From contig DDSQ01000085.1 in NCBI GenBank assembly GCA_002343845.1, positions 27,633 to 52,394 of the forward strand: a DNA stretch of 24,762 nucleotides. Direction: 5' to 3'. The notes under the pieces were generated by a model that saw only the letters and a list, made by a program, of their open reading frames with translations, was not told where the DNA came from and searched no databases. Positions 14,059-22,926 of this stretch are shown piece after piece; positions within the stretch are counted from its first letter, which is position 1; each line of letters starts with the position of its first letter. The translations under genes and the position numbers were made by a program. This DNA comes from Planctomycetes bacterium UBA2386. Its GTDB lineage: Bacteria; Planctomycetota; UBA1135; UBA2386.

Positions 14059-15729
14059 TTGAGTTCCGAGACCTTCCGTCGCCTCCTGCTCGAGGCCAAC
14101 GTCCTGGACCGCGAGCGCCTCGCCAAGGCGGAATCGGCGGCGCAGACGCGCGGCACCACCCTCGAGCGCGCGATCGTCGCCCTCAACCTCGCCGACGAGA
14201 CCGCGACCTGGCGGGTGCTCGCGAAGGCCCACGGCCTGCGCTTCGTCGATCCGGCGAAGTTCGCGCCGTCGGCCGAGGCGCTGAAGAAGGTGCCGCGGGA
14301 GCAGATCGAACAGAACGAGGCGATGCCGGTCCTGATCAAGGACGGTGCCCTGTGGGTCGCGATCGACGATCCGCTGAAGACGTTCGTCGCCGACAACCTG
14401 TCGTTCCTCGCCGGTTGCCCGGTGCAGTGCGCGCTGATGCCGCCGCAGGCGCTCAAGGACGCGCTGCGCAAGCACACCGGCGGGGCCGGGGCCGCTGCGG
14501 CGAAGGGCGGCGGTGCTGCGACCGCAGGCAAGGCCGGCGAAGGGGATGACGCGCCGATCATCCGCCTGGTCGGCAAGACCATCGACGACGCGCTGGCTTC
14601 GCGCGCGAGCGACATCCACGTCGAGCCGTTCCAGCACCGCGTGCGCATCCGCTTCCGCGTCGACGGCGTGCTGAAGGAGATCGCGTCGCTCGAGCAGACC
14701 CTGCTGGCGCCGATCACCTCGCGCCTGAAGATCATGGCGGGGCTCGACATCGCCGAGAAACGGAAGCCCCAGGACGGCCGGATCAGCTTCCAGGCGACCG
14801 GCGACGGCGGGCAGAAGCGCGACATCGACATCCGCACCTCGGTGCTGCCGGGCAGCCACGGCGAGACGATCGTCATGCGTCTGCTCGACAAGGAGCGCGG
14901 CCTGATGAGCCTGCAGGCGCTCGGCTTCGAAGGGCACGACCGCGAACGCTTCGGCAACATCATCGCGCGCCCCAACGGCATCGTGCTGGTCACCGGGCCG
15001 ACCGGTTCGGGCAAGACCACGACGCTCTACGCCGCCCTGCAGGAGCTGAACCGGCCCGACGTGAAGATCATCACGGCCGAGGATCCGGTCGAGTTCAACA
15101 TCCGCGGCATCAACCAGTGCCAGGTGAAGTCGCGCATCGGGCTGACGTTCGCACGGATCCTGCGCGCGATGTTGCGCCAGGCGCCGAACGTGATCCTGGT
15201 CGGCGAAATCCGCGACAAGGAGACGGCCGAGATCGCGGTGCAGGCGGCGCTGACCGGACACCTCGTGTTCTCGACGCTGCACACCAACGACTCGGCGTCG
15301 GCGATCACGCGCCTCGTCGACATGGGCGTGAAGCCGTTCCTGGTCGCGGCCTCGGTACAGGCCGTGCTCGCGCAGCGCCTGCTGCGCGTGGTCTGCAAGC
15401 ACTGCCGGCAGCCGTACGAACCGACGCCGACCGAGCTGCGCAGCGTCGGCATCGATCCGGGGCGCGTCGGCGAGACCACGTTCTACCGCGCCGAGGGCTG
15501 CGAGCAGTGCGGGCAGTCCGGCTACCGCGGGCGGCTCGGCATCTACGAACTGCTGCAGATGGACAACACGCTGCGCGAGATGACGTTCCGCGGCGAGCCC
15601 ATGGTGCGGCTGCGTCAGTACGCCTGGCAGTCGGGCGGCATGTCGACGCTGCTGCAGGACGGCGTGCGCAAGGTGATGCTGGGCCACACCACGATCCCCG
15701 AACTGCTGCGCGTCGTCGCGGCGGTCTGA
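14059..15729 (+). CDS. GspE/PilB-family secretion/pilus assembly ATPase
   Basis: Hexameric cytoplasmic ATPase that powers pilin or pseudopilin assembly; 556 aa. An N-terminal MshEN-like domain (about 5-150) is followed by a low-complexity Gly/Ala linker (141-160). The ATPase core has 'ASDIHVEPFQHRVRIRFRVD' (about 187-206), Walker A GPTGSGKT (313-320), 'EDPVEF' (Asp box), Walker B '[10 protein letters not shown]' and the His box 'STLHTNDSASAI'. A zinc-binding CxxC pair is at C446/C449 and C481/C484. The start is a TTG at 14059; the first residues already align with the MshEN fold, so no earlier start is needed. It is the first gene of a run with pilT (13-nt gap), a second pilB and folE. GspE versus PilB cannot be separated from sequence alone. 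Confidence 0.92.
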   Translation: MSSETFRRLLLEANVLDRERLAKAESAAQTRGTTLERAIVALNLADETATWRVLAKAHGLRFVDPAKFAPSAEALKKVPREQIEQNEAMPVLIKDGALWVAIDDPLKTFVADNLSFLAGCPVQCALMPPQALKDALRKHTGGAGAAAAKGGGAATAGKAGEGDDAPIIRLVGKTIDDALASRASDIHVEPFQHRVRIRFRVDGVLKEIASLEQTLLAPITSRLKIMAGLDIAEKRKPQDGRISFQATGDGGQKRDIDIRTSVLPGSHGETIVMRLLDKERGLMSLQALGFEGHDRERFGNIIARPNGIVLVTGPTGSGKTTTLYAALQELNRPDVKIITAEDPVEFNIRGINQCQVKSRIGLTFARILRAMLRQAPNVILVGEIRDKETAEIAVQAALTGHLVFSTLHTNDSASAITRLVDMGVKPFLVAASVQAVLAQRLLRVVCKHCRQPYEPTPTELRSVGIDPGRVGETTFYRAEGCEQCGQSGYRGRLGIYELLQMDNTLREMTFRGEPMVRLRQYAWQSGGMSTLLQDGVRKVMLGHTTIPELLRVVAAV

Positions 15730-15742
15730 CCGAGAACCACGC

Positions 15743-16807
15743 ATGGACATCTTCGCCCTCATGGAAATGGCGCACGCGCGCGGCGCCTCGGACCTGCACC
15801 TCTCCGTCGGGCGCAAGCCGGTGCTGCGGCTCGGCGGCGGACTGGTCGAGGTCGGCGACGCGGTGCTGACCCCGGCCGACACCGAGGCGATGGCGAAGGC
15901 GGTCGCGCCCGCGCGCAACTGGGACGAGCTCACGAAGGGCGGCACCACCGACTTCGGCTACGCCTTCAAGGACAAGTGCCGCTTCCGCGTCAGCATCCTG
16001 ACGCAGAAGGGCTCGCGCGGCGTGGTGATGCGGCAGATCCCGCAGAAGCTGCTGACGTTCGAGCAGATCGGCCTGCCGGACTCGGTGCAGCAGTTGCTGA
16101 CGATGCACCGCGGGCTGGTGTTGGTGACCGGGCCGACGGGCTCCGGCAAGACCACGACGCTGGCGACGATGATCGACTGGATCAACACGCATCGCGACGT
16201 GCACATCATCACGATCGAGGACCCGGTCGAGTACTACCACACGCATCGCAAGTCGCAGGTCACGCAACGCGAGGTCGGCAACGACGTGCCGAGCTTCGCC
16301 GAGGCGATGCGTCGAGCCCTGCGCCAGGACCCGGACGTGATCCTGCTCGGCGAGATGCGCGACCTCGACACCACGTCGGCGGCGATCACGGCGGCCGAGA
16401 CGGGGCACCTCGTGTTCGGCACCCTGCACACGACGGGTGCGGCACGCACCGTCGATCGCATCATCGACCAGTATCCGCGCGAGCAGCAGGAGCAGATCCG
16501 TTCGCAGCTCGCGCAGTCGCTGGTCGCGGTGATCTCGCAGATCCTGCTGCCGGCGGCGAGCGGCGGCCGCGTCGCGGCGTTCGAGATCATGCTGACCAAC
16601 CCGGCGATCGAGAACCACATCCGCAAGTGCGAGACGTTCAAGATCCCCTCGGTCATCCAGACCAGCCGCCGGCAGGGCATGGTGCTGATGGACGACTCGC
16701 TGCTCGACCTGTGGCGCGCGGGCCGCATCACCAAGGACGTGGCGCTCGAGCGCGCGTTCGATCGCAAGGCGATGGCGGCGCGCATGGGCGTGCCTGCCGC
16801 GGAGTAG
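15743..16807 (+). CDS. pilT: Type IV pilus retraction ATPase PilT
   Basis: Hexameric motor that depolymerises type IV pili for twitching or DNA uptake; 354 aa, typical for PilT. The N-terminal PAS-like domain has 'GASDLHLSVGRKPVLRLGG' (14-32). Walker A is GPTGSGKT (130-137), then 'TIEDPVEYYHTH', the Walker B segment 'DPDVILLGEMRD' and 'HLVFGTLHTTGAARTVDRII'. The C-terminal PilT signature region reads 'AIENHIRKCETFKIPSVIQT', related to but not identical with the classic AIRNLIRE motif. It lacks the CxxC zinc pair of PilB, which supports the PilT call. It lies between two assembly-type ATPases, with a 13-nt gap before and a 4-nt gap after. Confidence 0.94.
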   Translation: MDIFALMEMAHARGASDLHLSVGRKPVLRLGGGLVEVGDAVLTPADTEAMAKAVAPARNWDELTKGGTTDFGYAFKDKCRFRVSILTQKGSRGVVMRQIPQKLLTFEQIGLPDSVQQLLTMHRGLVLVTGPTGSGKTTTLATMIDWINTHRDVHIITIEDPVEYYHTHRKSQVTQREVGNDVPSFAEAMRRALRQDPDVILLGEMRDLDTTSAAITAAETGHLVFGTLHTTGAARTVDRIIDQYPREQQEQIRSQLAQSLVAVISQILLPAASGGRVAAFEIMLTNPAIENHIRKCETFKIPSVIQTSRRQGMVLMDDSLLDLWRAGRITKDVALERAFDRKAMAARMGVPAAE

Positions 16808-16811
16808 TCCG

Positions 16812-18503
16812 ATGGCGCCGCGACGACTGCTCGGCCAGATCCTGAAGGAGCTCGGGCTCATCCATGAGGGCATGGTCCAGGAGGCGCTGACGGTGCAGCG
16901 GGAGAAGGGCGGCCGCATCGGCGAGATCCTGCTCGCGATGAAGTGCATCGAGCCGCCCGATCTCGCCAAGGCCCTCGCCAGCCAGGCCGGCCTGCACTTC
17001 CACGACCTCGCCTCGTCGCCGCCGAGCCCCGAAGCGATCGCGAAGATCGACCTGGCGACCGCGCGCGCGTTCTCGGTGCTGCCGGTGTCGTTGCAGGGCA
17101 AGGTGCTGAAGGTCGCGATCGCCGATCCGGCGAACGCGGCGATGCTGCAGGACCTCGGCTTCACGTCGGGCTGCGAGATCGTGGGGGTCGTCGCCGAGGC
17201 GGCGCTGATCCAGCAGGGCCTCGACCGCTACTACCGCGAGGACGCCGGGGAGAGCAAACAGCGCATGCACCAGCTGGTGCAGGAGCTGCAGCAGCAGGGC
17301 GGCAAGATCGACCTCGAGGACAAGGCGGCGATGGCGAAGGCCGCGCCCGTGGTCAAGCTGCTGAACTACATCCTCTACCAGGCGATCCGCGACAAGGCCT
17401 CGGACATCCACCTCGAGCCGTTCGAGCACGACTTCAAGATCCGCTACCGCGTCGACGGCGCGCTGTTCGAACTCGAAGCGCCGCCGCCGCACCTTGCCGA
17501 GGCGCTGATCGCGCGCGTCAAGGTGATGAGCGACCTCGACATCGCCGAGACGCGGTTGCCGCAGGACGGCCGCATCGAGTTGACCGTCGGCGGCCGTTCG
17601 GTCGACCTGCGTGTCTCGACGCTGCCGACGATGTACGGCGAGTCGACGGTGATGCGCATCCTCGACCGCAGCAACGTCTCGCTGAGCCTCGACAACCTCG
17701 GCCTGGTGCCGGCGGTGCGCGAGCACCTGCGCCGCTTCGTCGACCTTCCGCACGGCATCGTGCTCGTCACCGGCCCGACCGGTTCGGGCAAGACGACGAC
17801 GCTGTATGCGATGCTGAACGAGGCCAACAAGGAAGACACCAAGGTCATCACCGTCGAGGACCCGGTCGAGTACGACCTCGAAGGCATCATCCAGATCCCG
17901 GTCAACGAGGAGATCGGCGTCACCTACGCGGGCGTGCTGCGCACGATCCTGCGCCAGGACCCGGACGTGATCCTGGTCGGCGAAATCCGCGACAAGGAGA
18001 CGGCGCAGACGGCGATCGAGGCGAGCCTCACGGGCCACCTGGTGTTCTCGACGCTGCACACCAACGACGCGGCCTCGGCCGTCACCCGTCTCGTCGACAT
18101 CGGCATCGAACCGTTCCTGCTGACCGCGACGGTGCAGGGCATCCTGGCGCAACGGCTGGTGCGGCGCGTGTGCACGGAGTGCAAGGCGTTCTACGAACCC
18201 GCCGACGACGTGCTGCGCCGGCTGCAGCTGACTGCCGGGCAGGTGCTGGGCAAGAAGTTCGCGCACGGCAAGGGCTGCGCGCGCTGCAACTTCACGGGCT
18301 ACCGTGGCCGCATGGCGCTGACCGAGATCCTCGACATCGACGATCGGCTGCGCGAGATGATCCTGCAGGGCGCGTCGACGACGGCGCTGCACGCTGCCGC
18401 GATCGAGAACGGCCTGGTGACGCTGCGCGAGAACGGCCTGCAGGCGGTGTTCGACGGCATCACCTCGGTCGAAGAAGTGCTGCGCGAGACGATCACCCAA
18501 TGA
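16812..18503 (+). CDS. pilB: PilB/GspE-family type IV pilus assembly ATPase
   Basis: A second extension-type ATPase, 563 aa, only moderately similar to the one at 14059. The MshEN domain (about 4-150) is canonical: '[20 protein letters not shown]' (5-24) and '[20 protein letters not shown]' (34-53). The core has '[20 protein letters not shown]', Walker A GPTGSGKT (321-328), '[13 protein letters not shown]', '[12 protein letters not shown]' and '[15 protein letters not shown]'. Zinc cysteines are C454/C457 and C489/C492. A GGAG lies 7 nt before the ATG, and only 4 nt separate it from pilT. Because its MshEN domain is the better preserved and it follows pilT directly, it is the likelier true PilB of the two; this assignment is inference. 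Confidence 0.9.
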   Translation: MAPRRLLGQILKELGLIHEGMVQEALTVQREKGGRIGEILLAMKCIEPPDLAKALASQAGLHFHDLASSPPSPEAIAKIDLATARAFSVLPVSLQGKVLKVAIADPANAAMLQDLGFTSGCEIVGVVAEAALIQQGLDRYYREDAGESKQRMHQLVQELQQQGGKIDLEDKAAMAKAAPVVKLLNYILYQAIRDKASDIHLEPFEHDFKIRYRVDGALFELEAPPPHLAEALIARVKVMSDLDIAETRLPQDGRIELTVGGRSVDLRVSTLPTMYGESTVMRILDRSNVSLSLDNLGLVPAVREHLRRFVDLPHGIVLVTGPTGSGKTTTLYAMLNEANKEDTKVITVEDPVEYDLEGIIQIPVNEEIGVTYAGVLRTILRQDPDVILVGEIRDKETAQTAIEASLTGHLVFSTLHTNDAASAVTRLVDIGIEPFLLTATVQGILAQRLVRRVCTECKAFYEPADDVLRRLQLTAGQVLGKKFAHGKGCARCNFTGYRGRMALTEILDIDDRLREMILQGASTTALHAAAIENGLVTLRENGLQAVFDGITSVEEVLRETITQ

Positions 18504-18534
18504 GCCGGCGCTCCCCATCCCTCACGAGGTCGCC

Positions 18535-19095
18535 ATGAGCCAGAAGAGCCCGTTCCAGCAGCATGTCGCCGAGATGCTGCACGAACTCGATCCCGATCCT
18601 GCCCGCGAGGGGTTGCGCGACACGCCGCGCCGCGTCGAGAAGGCGTTCCGGCACTACACGTCGGGCTACGCGCAGGACCCGAAGAAGGTGATCGGCGACG
18701 CGCTGTTCCACGCCGAGACCGACGAGATGGTGGTGGTCAAGGACATCGAGGTCTACTCGCTGTGCGAGCACCACCTGGCGCCGTTCTTCGGCAAGGCGCA
18801 CGTCGCCTACATCCCGTCGGGCAAGATCGTCGGGCTGTCGAAGGTCGCGCGCGTCGTCGACATCTTCGCGCGACGCCTGCAGGTGCAGGAGCGGCTGACG
18901 ATGCAGGTCGCCAACGCGCTCAACGAAGTGCTGCAGCCGCGCGGGGTCGGCGTCGTCATCGAGGCCGCGCACCTGTGCATGATGATGCGCGGCGTCGAGA
19001 AGCAGAACAGCAAGACGGTCACGAGCTGTCTGCTCGGGCTGTTCCGCAAGGACGAACGCACGCGCGCCGAGTTCTTGCAGCTCGTGCGCAGCTGA
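18535..19095 (+). CDS. folE: GTP cyclohydrolase I
   Basis: Converts GTP to 7,8-dihydroneopterin triphosphate, the first step of tetrahydrofolate and related pterin synthesis; 186 aa, normal for FolE. The N-terminal helices include '[18 protein letters not shown]' (21-38). Zinc ligands are Cys77 and His80 in '[20 protein letters not shown]' and Cys148 in '[13 protein letters not shown]'. The '[19 protein letters not shown]' segment and the closing '[12 protein letters not shown]' are both typical. An AGG lies 6 nt before the ATG. It follows pilB by 31 nt on the same strand and is probably read from the same transcript, though no functional link to pili is known. Confidence 0.97.
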   Translation: MSQKSPFQQHVAEMLHELDPDPAREGLRDTPRRVEKAFRHYTSGYAQDPKKVIGDALFHAETDEMVVVKDIEVYSLCEHHLAPFFGKAHVAYIPSGKIVGLSKVARVVDIFARRLQVQERLTMQVANALNEVLQPRGVGVVIEAAHLCMMMRGVEKQNSKTVTSCLLGLFRKDERTRAEFLQLVRS

Positions 19096-19098
19096 CGG

Positions 19099-19121
19099 CG
19101 CGGCTCAGTAGCCGAGCCGCG
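19099..19121. terminator. Symmetric hairpin between convergent folE and FG-GAP genes
   Basis: CGCGGCTC (19099-19106), 7-nt loop, GAGCCGCG (19114-19121): a perfect 8-bp stem. It lies just after the folE stop and overlaps the last codons of the FG-GAP gene on the other strand. Its position and symmetry suit a bidirectional terminator, but there is no T tract on either side. Confidence 0.5.
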
Positions 19122-20580
19122 ACCAGATGCCGTTGGTCAGGTCGAGGCCGATCGGCGTCGAACTCGGTGCATAGAAGGCCTGCATCGCCACGTGCACGCC
19201 CGCAAGCTGCGGGATCAGCGGCAGGGGGAACGTGAACTGCCAGGTCGGCGCCGTGGCCGTCGTCGTCAGCAGGTGGCCGCCGCCGAGGTCGAACCACGCA
19301 TCGCAACCCGCGACGCCGAGGCTCATGGGCGCCGACGGCTGCAGGCTCCAGGCGACGATGCCGACGGCACCGATCGGAGCTTCCTGACCGACGACGAGCA
19401 CCGTGCTGCCGAGGACCGGCGGCGTCTTGCCGATCAGTGGCTGGAACGGACCCTGGGCGCAGTTCACGGCCTTGCTCTCGCGGAAGGCGAGGATCTTGCC
19501 GGACATGACCCGCCATCCGCCCGTGGCGTTCAGGCTCGGGCCGGCGGCGTTGCTGGAGGTGTCGCCGTTGACGAAGTCGCCGAAGCCGTCGCCATTCACA
19601 TCGCCCAGCGCCGCGAGTCTGGCGATGCGGAACTGCGGGTGGCCCGGCCACTCGCTCAGCCGCGCGCCCGTCGCGCCCGACACGTACCGCGCTCCTTCGA
19701 CGCTGCCGGGAAACACCGCCTGGGCGCGCAGCGCGAGGTCCGGCACGCCGTCGGCGTCGATGTCGCCGATCACGGCGTGATCGCCGCCCGGTACGTCGAG
19801 GAACGTACGCAGCACGCTCCCGTTCGTGGCGTCGAGGATCCGCACGGCATTGCCGGCGTTGCCGGCGACGATCTCGAGGCGCGCATCGCCCGCGAAGTTC
19901 GCCACCGACAGCGACAGGCAGCTCTGGTTGATCGCCAGTACGAGCGTCGGGTTGCCGAGGCGCAGCACGTCGATGCGATTGCTCCCGCCACGAACGACCT
20001 CGGGTACGCCGTCGCCATCGAGGTCGCCGACCGAGACCATCACGCCGTTGAAGCCATCGACCAATGGCCACGCCTGCAACACGCTGCCGTTGCTGCCGCG
20101 CAGCACCCGCAGTTCCGCGCCGAACGACACAATCGCCGCAAGGTCCGTGCGACCGTCGCCGTCGCGATCGCCGATCGGCGTCGCCAGCACGTAGGGCGAC
20201 GTCGTCTCCCACAGCAGGGCGAGCGTCGAACCCGAGTGGGCGCGCAGCAGACCGTTCCGGCTGACGATGATGTCGGCGCGGCCGTCGAGGTTCAGGTCGG
20301 GGCAACCGAACATCAGGCTCGCGAAGCTCGTGGTTCCCGGGTTGTGCAGGAAGCGCTGCGAACCGTTCGCGCCCGAAACGACGTCGACGCGTCCATTGCC
20401 GACGTTCGGGGTCTCGACCAGGAAGTCGGTGGTGCCGTCGCCATCGAGGTCGCCGGCGTGCGCGACCTTGTTGCCGGTCAGGGCGTTCGCAACCGGACCG
20501 TAGCCCGTCAACAGGACTTGCTGGCCGGGCAGAACGGCGAAGATCCCGGCGGCGAACACGCAGGCGAGGCAATGGCGCAT
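19105..20580 (-). CDS. Secreted FG-GAP/VCBS repeat (beta-propeller) protein
   Basis: A 491-aa exported protein. The signal peptide is 'MRHCLACVFAAGIFAVLPGQ' (1-20). At least six calcium-loop FG-GAP units follow: 'AGDLDGDGTTDFLV', 'CPDLNLDGRADIIV', 'IGDRDGDGRTDLAA', 'VGDLDGDGVPEVVR', 'IGDIDADGVPDLAL' and 'LGDVNGDGFGDFVN'. This is the layout of integrin-alpha-like propellers. After residue 370 comes an Ala/Gly/Leu-rich beta domain ending '...LDLTNGIWSRLGY', an end type I associate with secreted proteins of planctomycetes, where it may be a sorting or anchoring domain. The ligand is unknown. No enzymatic motif is present. It converges on folE with 9 nt between the stops. Confidence 0.85.
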   Translation of the reverse strand: MRHCLACVFAAGIFAVLPGQQVLLTGYGPVANALTGNKVAHAGDLDGDGTTDFLVETPNVGNGRVDVVSGANGSQRFLHNPGTTSFASLMFGCPDLNLDGRADIIVSRNGLLRAHSGSTLALLWETTSPYVLATPIGDRDGDGRTDLAAIVSFGAELRVLRGSNGSVLQAWPLVDGFNGVMVSVGDLDGDGVPEVVRGGSNRIDVLRLGNPTLVLAINQSCLSLSVANFAGDARLEIVAGNAGNAVRILDATNGSVLRTFLDVPGGDHAVIGDIDADGVPDLALRAQAVFPGSVEGARYVSGATGARLSEWPGHPQFRIARLAALGDVNGDGFGDFVNGDTSSNAAGPSLNATGGWRVMSGKILAFRESKAVNCAQGPFQPLIGKTPPVLGSTVLVVGQEAPIGAVGIVAWSLQPSAPMSLGVAGCDAWFDLGGGHLLTTTATAPTWQFTFPLPLIPQLAGVHVAMQAFYAPSSTPIGLDLTNGIWSRLGY

Positions 20581-20681
20581 CTCCGCATGGTAGTCGCGTT
20601 CCCCCGTGTCGTGGCCGGGGAGCGTGTGTCACCCCTGTTCCGGTTGCACACAACCGCTTGCTCCCGTCGCGGCGAGTTCGC

Positions 20682-22022
20682 TCACAGCCCCAGGTGGCAG
20701 TAGTAGGCGCCGGGCGCGTGCTCGTGGCGCCGGCGGGTCTGCTCGTCGTGCATCCACGCCGGATCGACGTCGACCGGGCAGAAGTGCGTGACCAGACTCC
20801 AGCGCGTCAGTTCGCGCCGCAGTCGCGGCGAGCCGCCGTGCACGAGGTCGGCGTGCCAGATCAGCGCGTCGCCCTTCTTCGGCCGGAACACGACCTTCTT
20901 GCAGCCGGCCTCGCGCGAGCGTTCGTCGACCCAGGCGAGGAACTCGGCGTCGTCCTCGTAGCCGGGCGGCCGCGAGCGCGAGCGGCCGAACCACAGGAAC
21001 TCGGGGATGCGGTGGCTGCCCTCGTAGTAGTGCAGCTCGCCCGAGCCTTCGGCGATGTCCTCGAGCGCGACCCAGCAGCCGACGAACTGCATCGGCGAAC
21101 GCATCACGACGTAGGCCGTGTCCTGGTGCATCGCCTGCTCCGTGCCGTAGCCGAACAGGAGGCTCTGGCAGGCCATCGGCGGCCGTTCGAACAACTGCTC
21201 GAGGAAGCGCCGGATCGCCGGGGCGAACTGGATGTCGCGCGCGTTCGGGCTGACGGCGTGGTAGTCGAGCACCTTGTGCGGGCGATCGCGCAGTTCCGGC
21301 CGCATGCGATGGTTGCCGCCCTCGCCGTCGCACAGCTCGATCGTCACCGCGGCATTGCCGCGCTGCCAGTCGCGCGCGACCTCGGCGCGGAACGCGTCGA
21401 TCGCCGCCGCCGGCACCGCACCGGGCAGGGCGACGTAGCCCTTGTCGCGCCAGTGCGCGAAGCGCGCGTCGTCGGCCGCGTCGAGCACACCCGCGGCGCG
21501 CTTCGTGGCCTGGACCGCAGCCGCGTCGGCACGATCGGGCCAAAGGCCGCCGAACACCGAACGGAACCCGCCGATGCGCGCAAACGCGCCGCAGTGCGCG
21601 TCGAGGGCCGCCGGGCAAGCGCCGATCAGGCGGCCGAGCGCGTGCCGCCAGCCGGCTTCGGCCTCGGCGGCGTGCTCCGGCGGCAGACCATCGTGCTGCA
21701 GCACGAGCAGCGTGCGGTCGCTGCCGGCGATCCGCTGCAGCGTGACGGCGACGCGGGAGCTGTGCGTGCCGCTCGCATCGTTGCGGACGAGGTCGAACGA
21801 CAGTGCGCGCGCCGGCTCGCGCCGGTGGAACACGAAGCGCAGCGTGACGTCGCCGACCGGGGTCGCGAAGACGAGTTCGGCTCCCGGCGGGCCGTCGCAG
21901 GCGCGTGCACGCGGCGCCGCGAGGCCGCGCGCTGGCCGGAACCACTGCCGCAGCCGGTCGACGTCGACGAACGCCTGGAACAGTTCCTCGGCGGTCGCGT
22001 GGTACTCGCGTTCGATGCGCAC
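20682..22022 (-). CDS. Fusion: SRPBCC (AHSA1-like) domain + phytanoyl-CoA dioxygenase family
   Basis: 446 aa, two domains. Residues 1-140 form an activator-of-Hsp90-like SRPBCC ligand-binding fold, beginning 'IEREYHATAEELFQAFVDVD' (3-22) with 'RQWFRP' and 'LVLQHDGLPPEHAAEAEAGW' (106-125). Residues 185-446 are a PhyH-type Fe(II)/2-oxoglutarate dioxygenase. It starts 'FAHWRDKGYVALPGAVP' (188-204), has the metal facial triad His299/Asp301 in 'AMHQDTAYVV' and His395 in 'ADLVHGGSPR', and a 2-oxoglutarate-binding Arg candidate at 403 or 407. The ATG at 22022 begins the SRPBCC strand directly. A single chain could present a hydrophobic substrate to the oxygenase. The substrate is not identifiable; the fusion appears intact, with no frameshift. 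Confidence 0.85.
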   Translation of the reverse strand: MRIEREYHATAEELFQAFVDVDRLRQWFRPARGLAAPRARACDGPPGAELVFATPVGDVTLRFVFHRREPARALSFDLVRNDASGTHSSRVAVTLQRIAGSDRTLLVLQHDGLPPEHAAEAEAGWRHALGRLIGACPAALDAHCGAFARIGGFRSVFGGLWPDRADAAAVQATKRAAGVLDAADDARFAHWRDKGYVALPGAVPAAAIDAFRAEVARDWQRGNAAVTIELCDGEGGNHRMRPELRDRPHKVLDYHAVSPNARDIQFAPAIRRFLEQLFERPPMACQSLLFGYGTEQAMHQDTAYVVMRSPMQFVGCWVALEDIAEGSGELHYYEGSHRIPEFLWFGRSRSRPPGYEDDAEFLAWVDERSREAGCKKVVFRPKKGDALIWHADLVHGGSPRLRRELTRWSLVTHFCPVDVDPAWMHDEQTRRRHEHAPGAYYCHLGL

Positions 22023-22656
22023 GCCCCGGGGAGCCTACACGATGCAGCTAGCTCGGCAGGGGGGCTCGCCGGCCGTGGCGACATTCGGTGGACGGCGGTC
22101 AAGGTTCGCGTTGGACTCGCAAGCGCGCTGTCCCGCGGGATGGTCGCGTCGGACGCTGGCGAGTGGTCCGTGACCGCAGCGTCTCTTCCTACTCCCGAGC
22201 GGTTTGCTCCTCGCACCCGGCGCGGGGGACGGAAGAGCGTCGCTCGGAGGCTGGGAGAGAAGCGCGTCCGATAGTCCGTTGGCTGCGCAGCGGGTTTCGA
22301 TGTGCGGTCGACCCAGGAGTCTGTGCCGCGGATGACGAAGGGGGCCGTGCTGTCCGAGAACTCGGCCGAGCCAGTGCGAGCCTGGACGTCACCGAACCGT
22401 CCGTGAACGAACCGGCGTCGCGCGCCCGGTCGACCCGGCGCACGGGTTGCGCCCTTGGCGGCGCGAGTTCCTTTGCCCTGACGTGCCCGGTTGCCGTGAC
22501 GAGGGGAGCGGGGGGCCTCCATCTTCGCCCGTCACTCCGGGGGTGGTGGCGACCCTGGCCATCCAGCGCCACGAACTCGGTAGTCGACTCCGGGCTCCCG
22601 GCTCCGCGCGCCGCTCCGGCGGGCCTCGCCGCGCGCGGCAGCAGAACGAATCGAAG
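22023..22656. other. 634-nt stretch without a convincing gene
   Basis: Open frames here are short or run antisense to the neighbours and translate to Arg/Ser/Pro-rich sequence with no family likeness. Base composition is slightly less GC-skewed by codon position than the coding neighbours. The only structure seen is near the tRNA end: CCGCGCGC (22604-22611) can pair with GCGCGCGG (22631-22638). This could act as a terminator-like fold beyond the tRNA. The first part must contain the promoter of the SRPBCC/PhyH gene, but no convincing boxes were found. Confidence 0.5.
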
Positions 22657-22733
22657 TGGTAGCAGGAGCCGGACTTGAACCGGCGACCTACGGCTTATGA
22701 AGCCGCCGCTCTAACCAGCTGAGCTATCCTGCC
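22657..22733 (-). tRNA. tRNA with anticodon CAT (elongator Met, or Ile2)
   Basis: Full cloverleaf with encoded CCA. Acceptor arm GGCAGGA/TCCTGCT, with a G-T wobble at the terminal pair; D-arm GCTC/GAGC; anticodon stem GCGGC/GCCGT with loop TTCATAA; T-arm GCCGG/CCGGC with loop TTCAAGT; discriminator A then CCA. The anticodon is CAT. Initiator features (unpaired 1:72, three G-C pairs next to the anticodon loop) are absent, so it is the elongator Met tRNA or the lysidine-modified Ile tRNA. Confidence 0.95.
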
Positions 22734-22926
22734 GCAGAGGGGCGGAGACGAAAGCAGACCGCCGGGAGAGGCGCAAGAGGGAAGTCGGCCCAGGGCCCAC
22801 GCGCGGTTGCCACGGGCATCGCAACGTGCACCGAGCCTGCCGCCGAGGGAGACGCGGTGCCCGAACCCGGGGACAGGCAACTTCTCCATTCGCGAAACTT
22901 TTCGATCGTTCCTTGGTAGATGCGGG

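Noticed and set aside
14020..18518. Long minus-strand open frames (642, 619 and 596 aa) opposite the secretion ATPases
   Set aside because: They mirror the plus-strand GspE/PilT/PilB genes, which carry full Walker, Asp-box and zinc motifs; the antisense products have no family likeness.
22088..22678. 196-aa plus-strand open frame in the empty interval
   Set aside because: It runs into the tRNA, is Arg/Ser/Gly-rich without structure and lacks a ribosome binding site.
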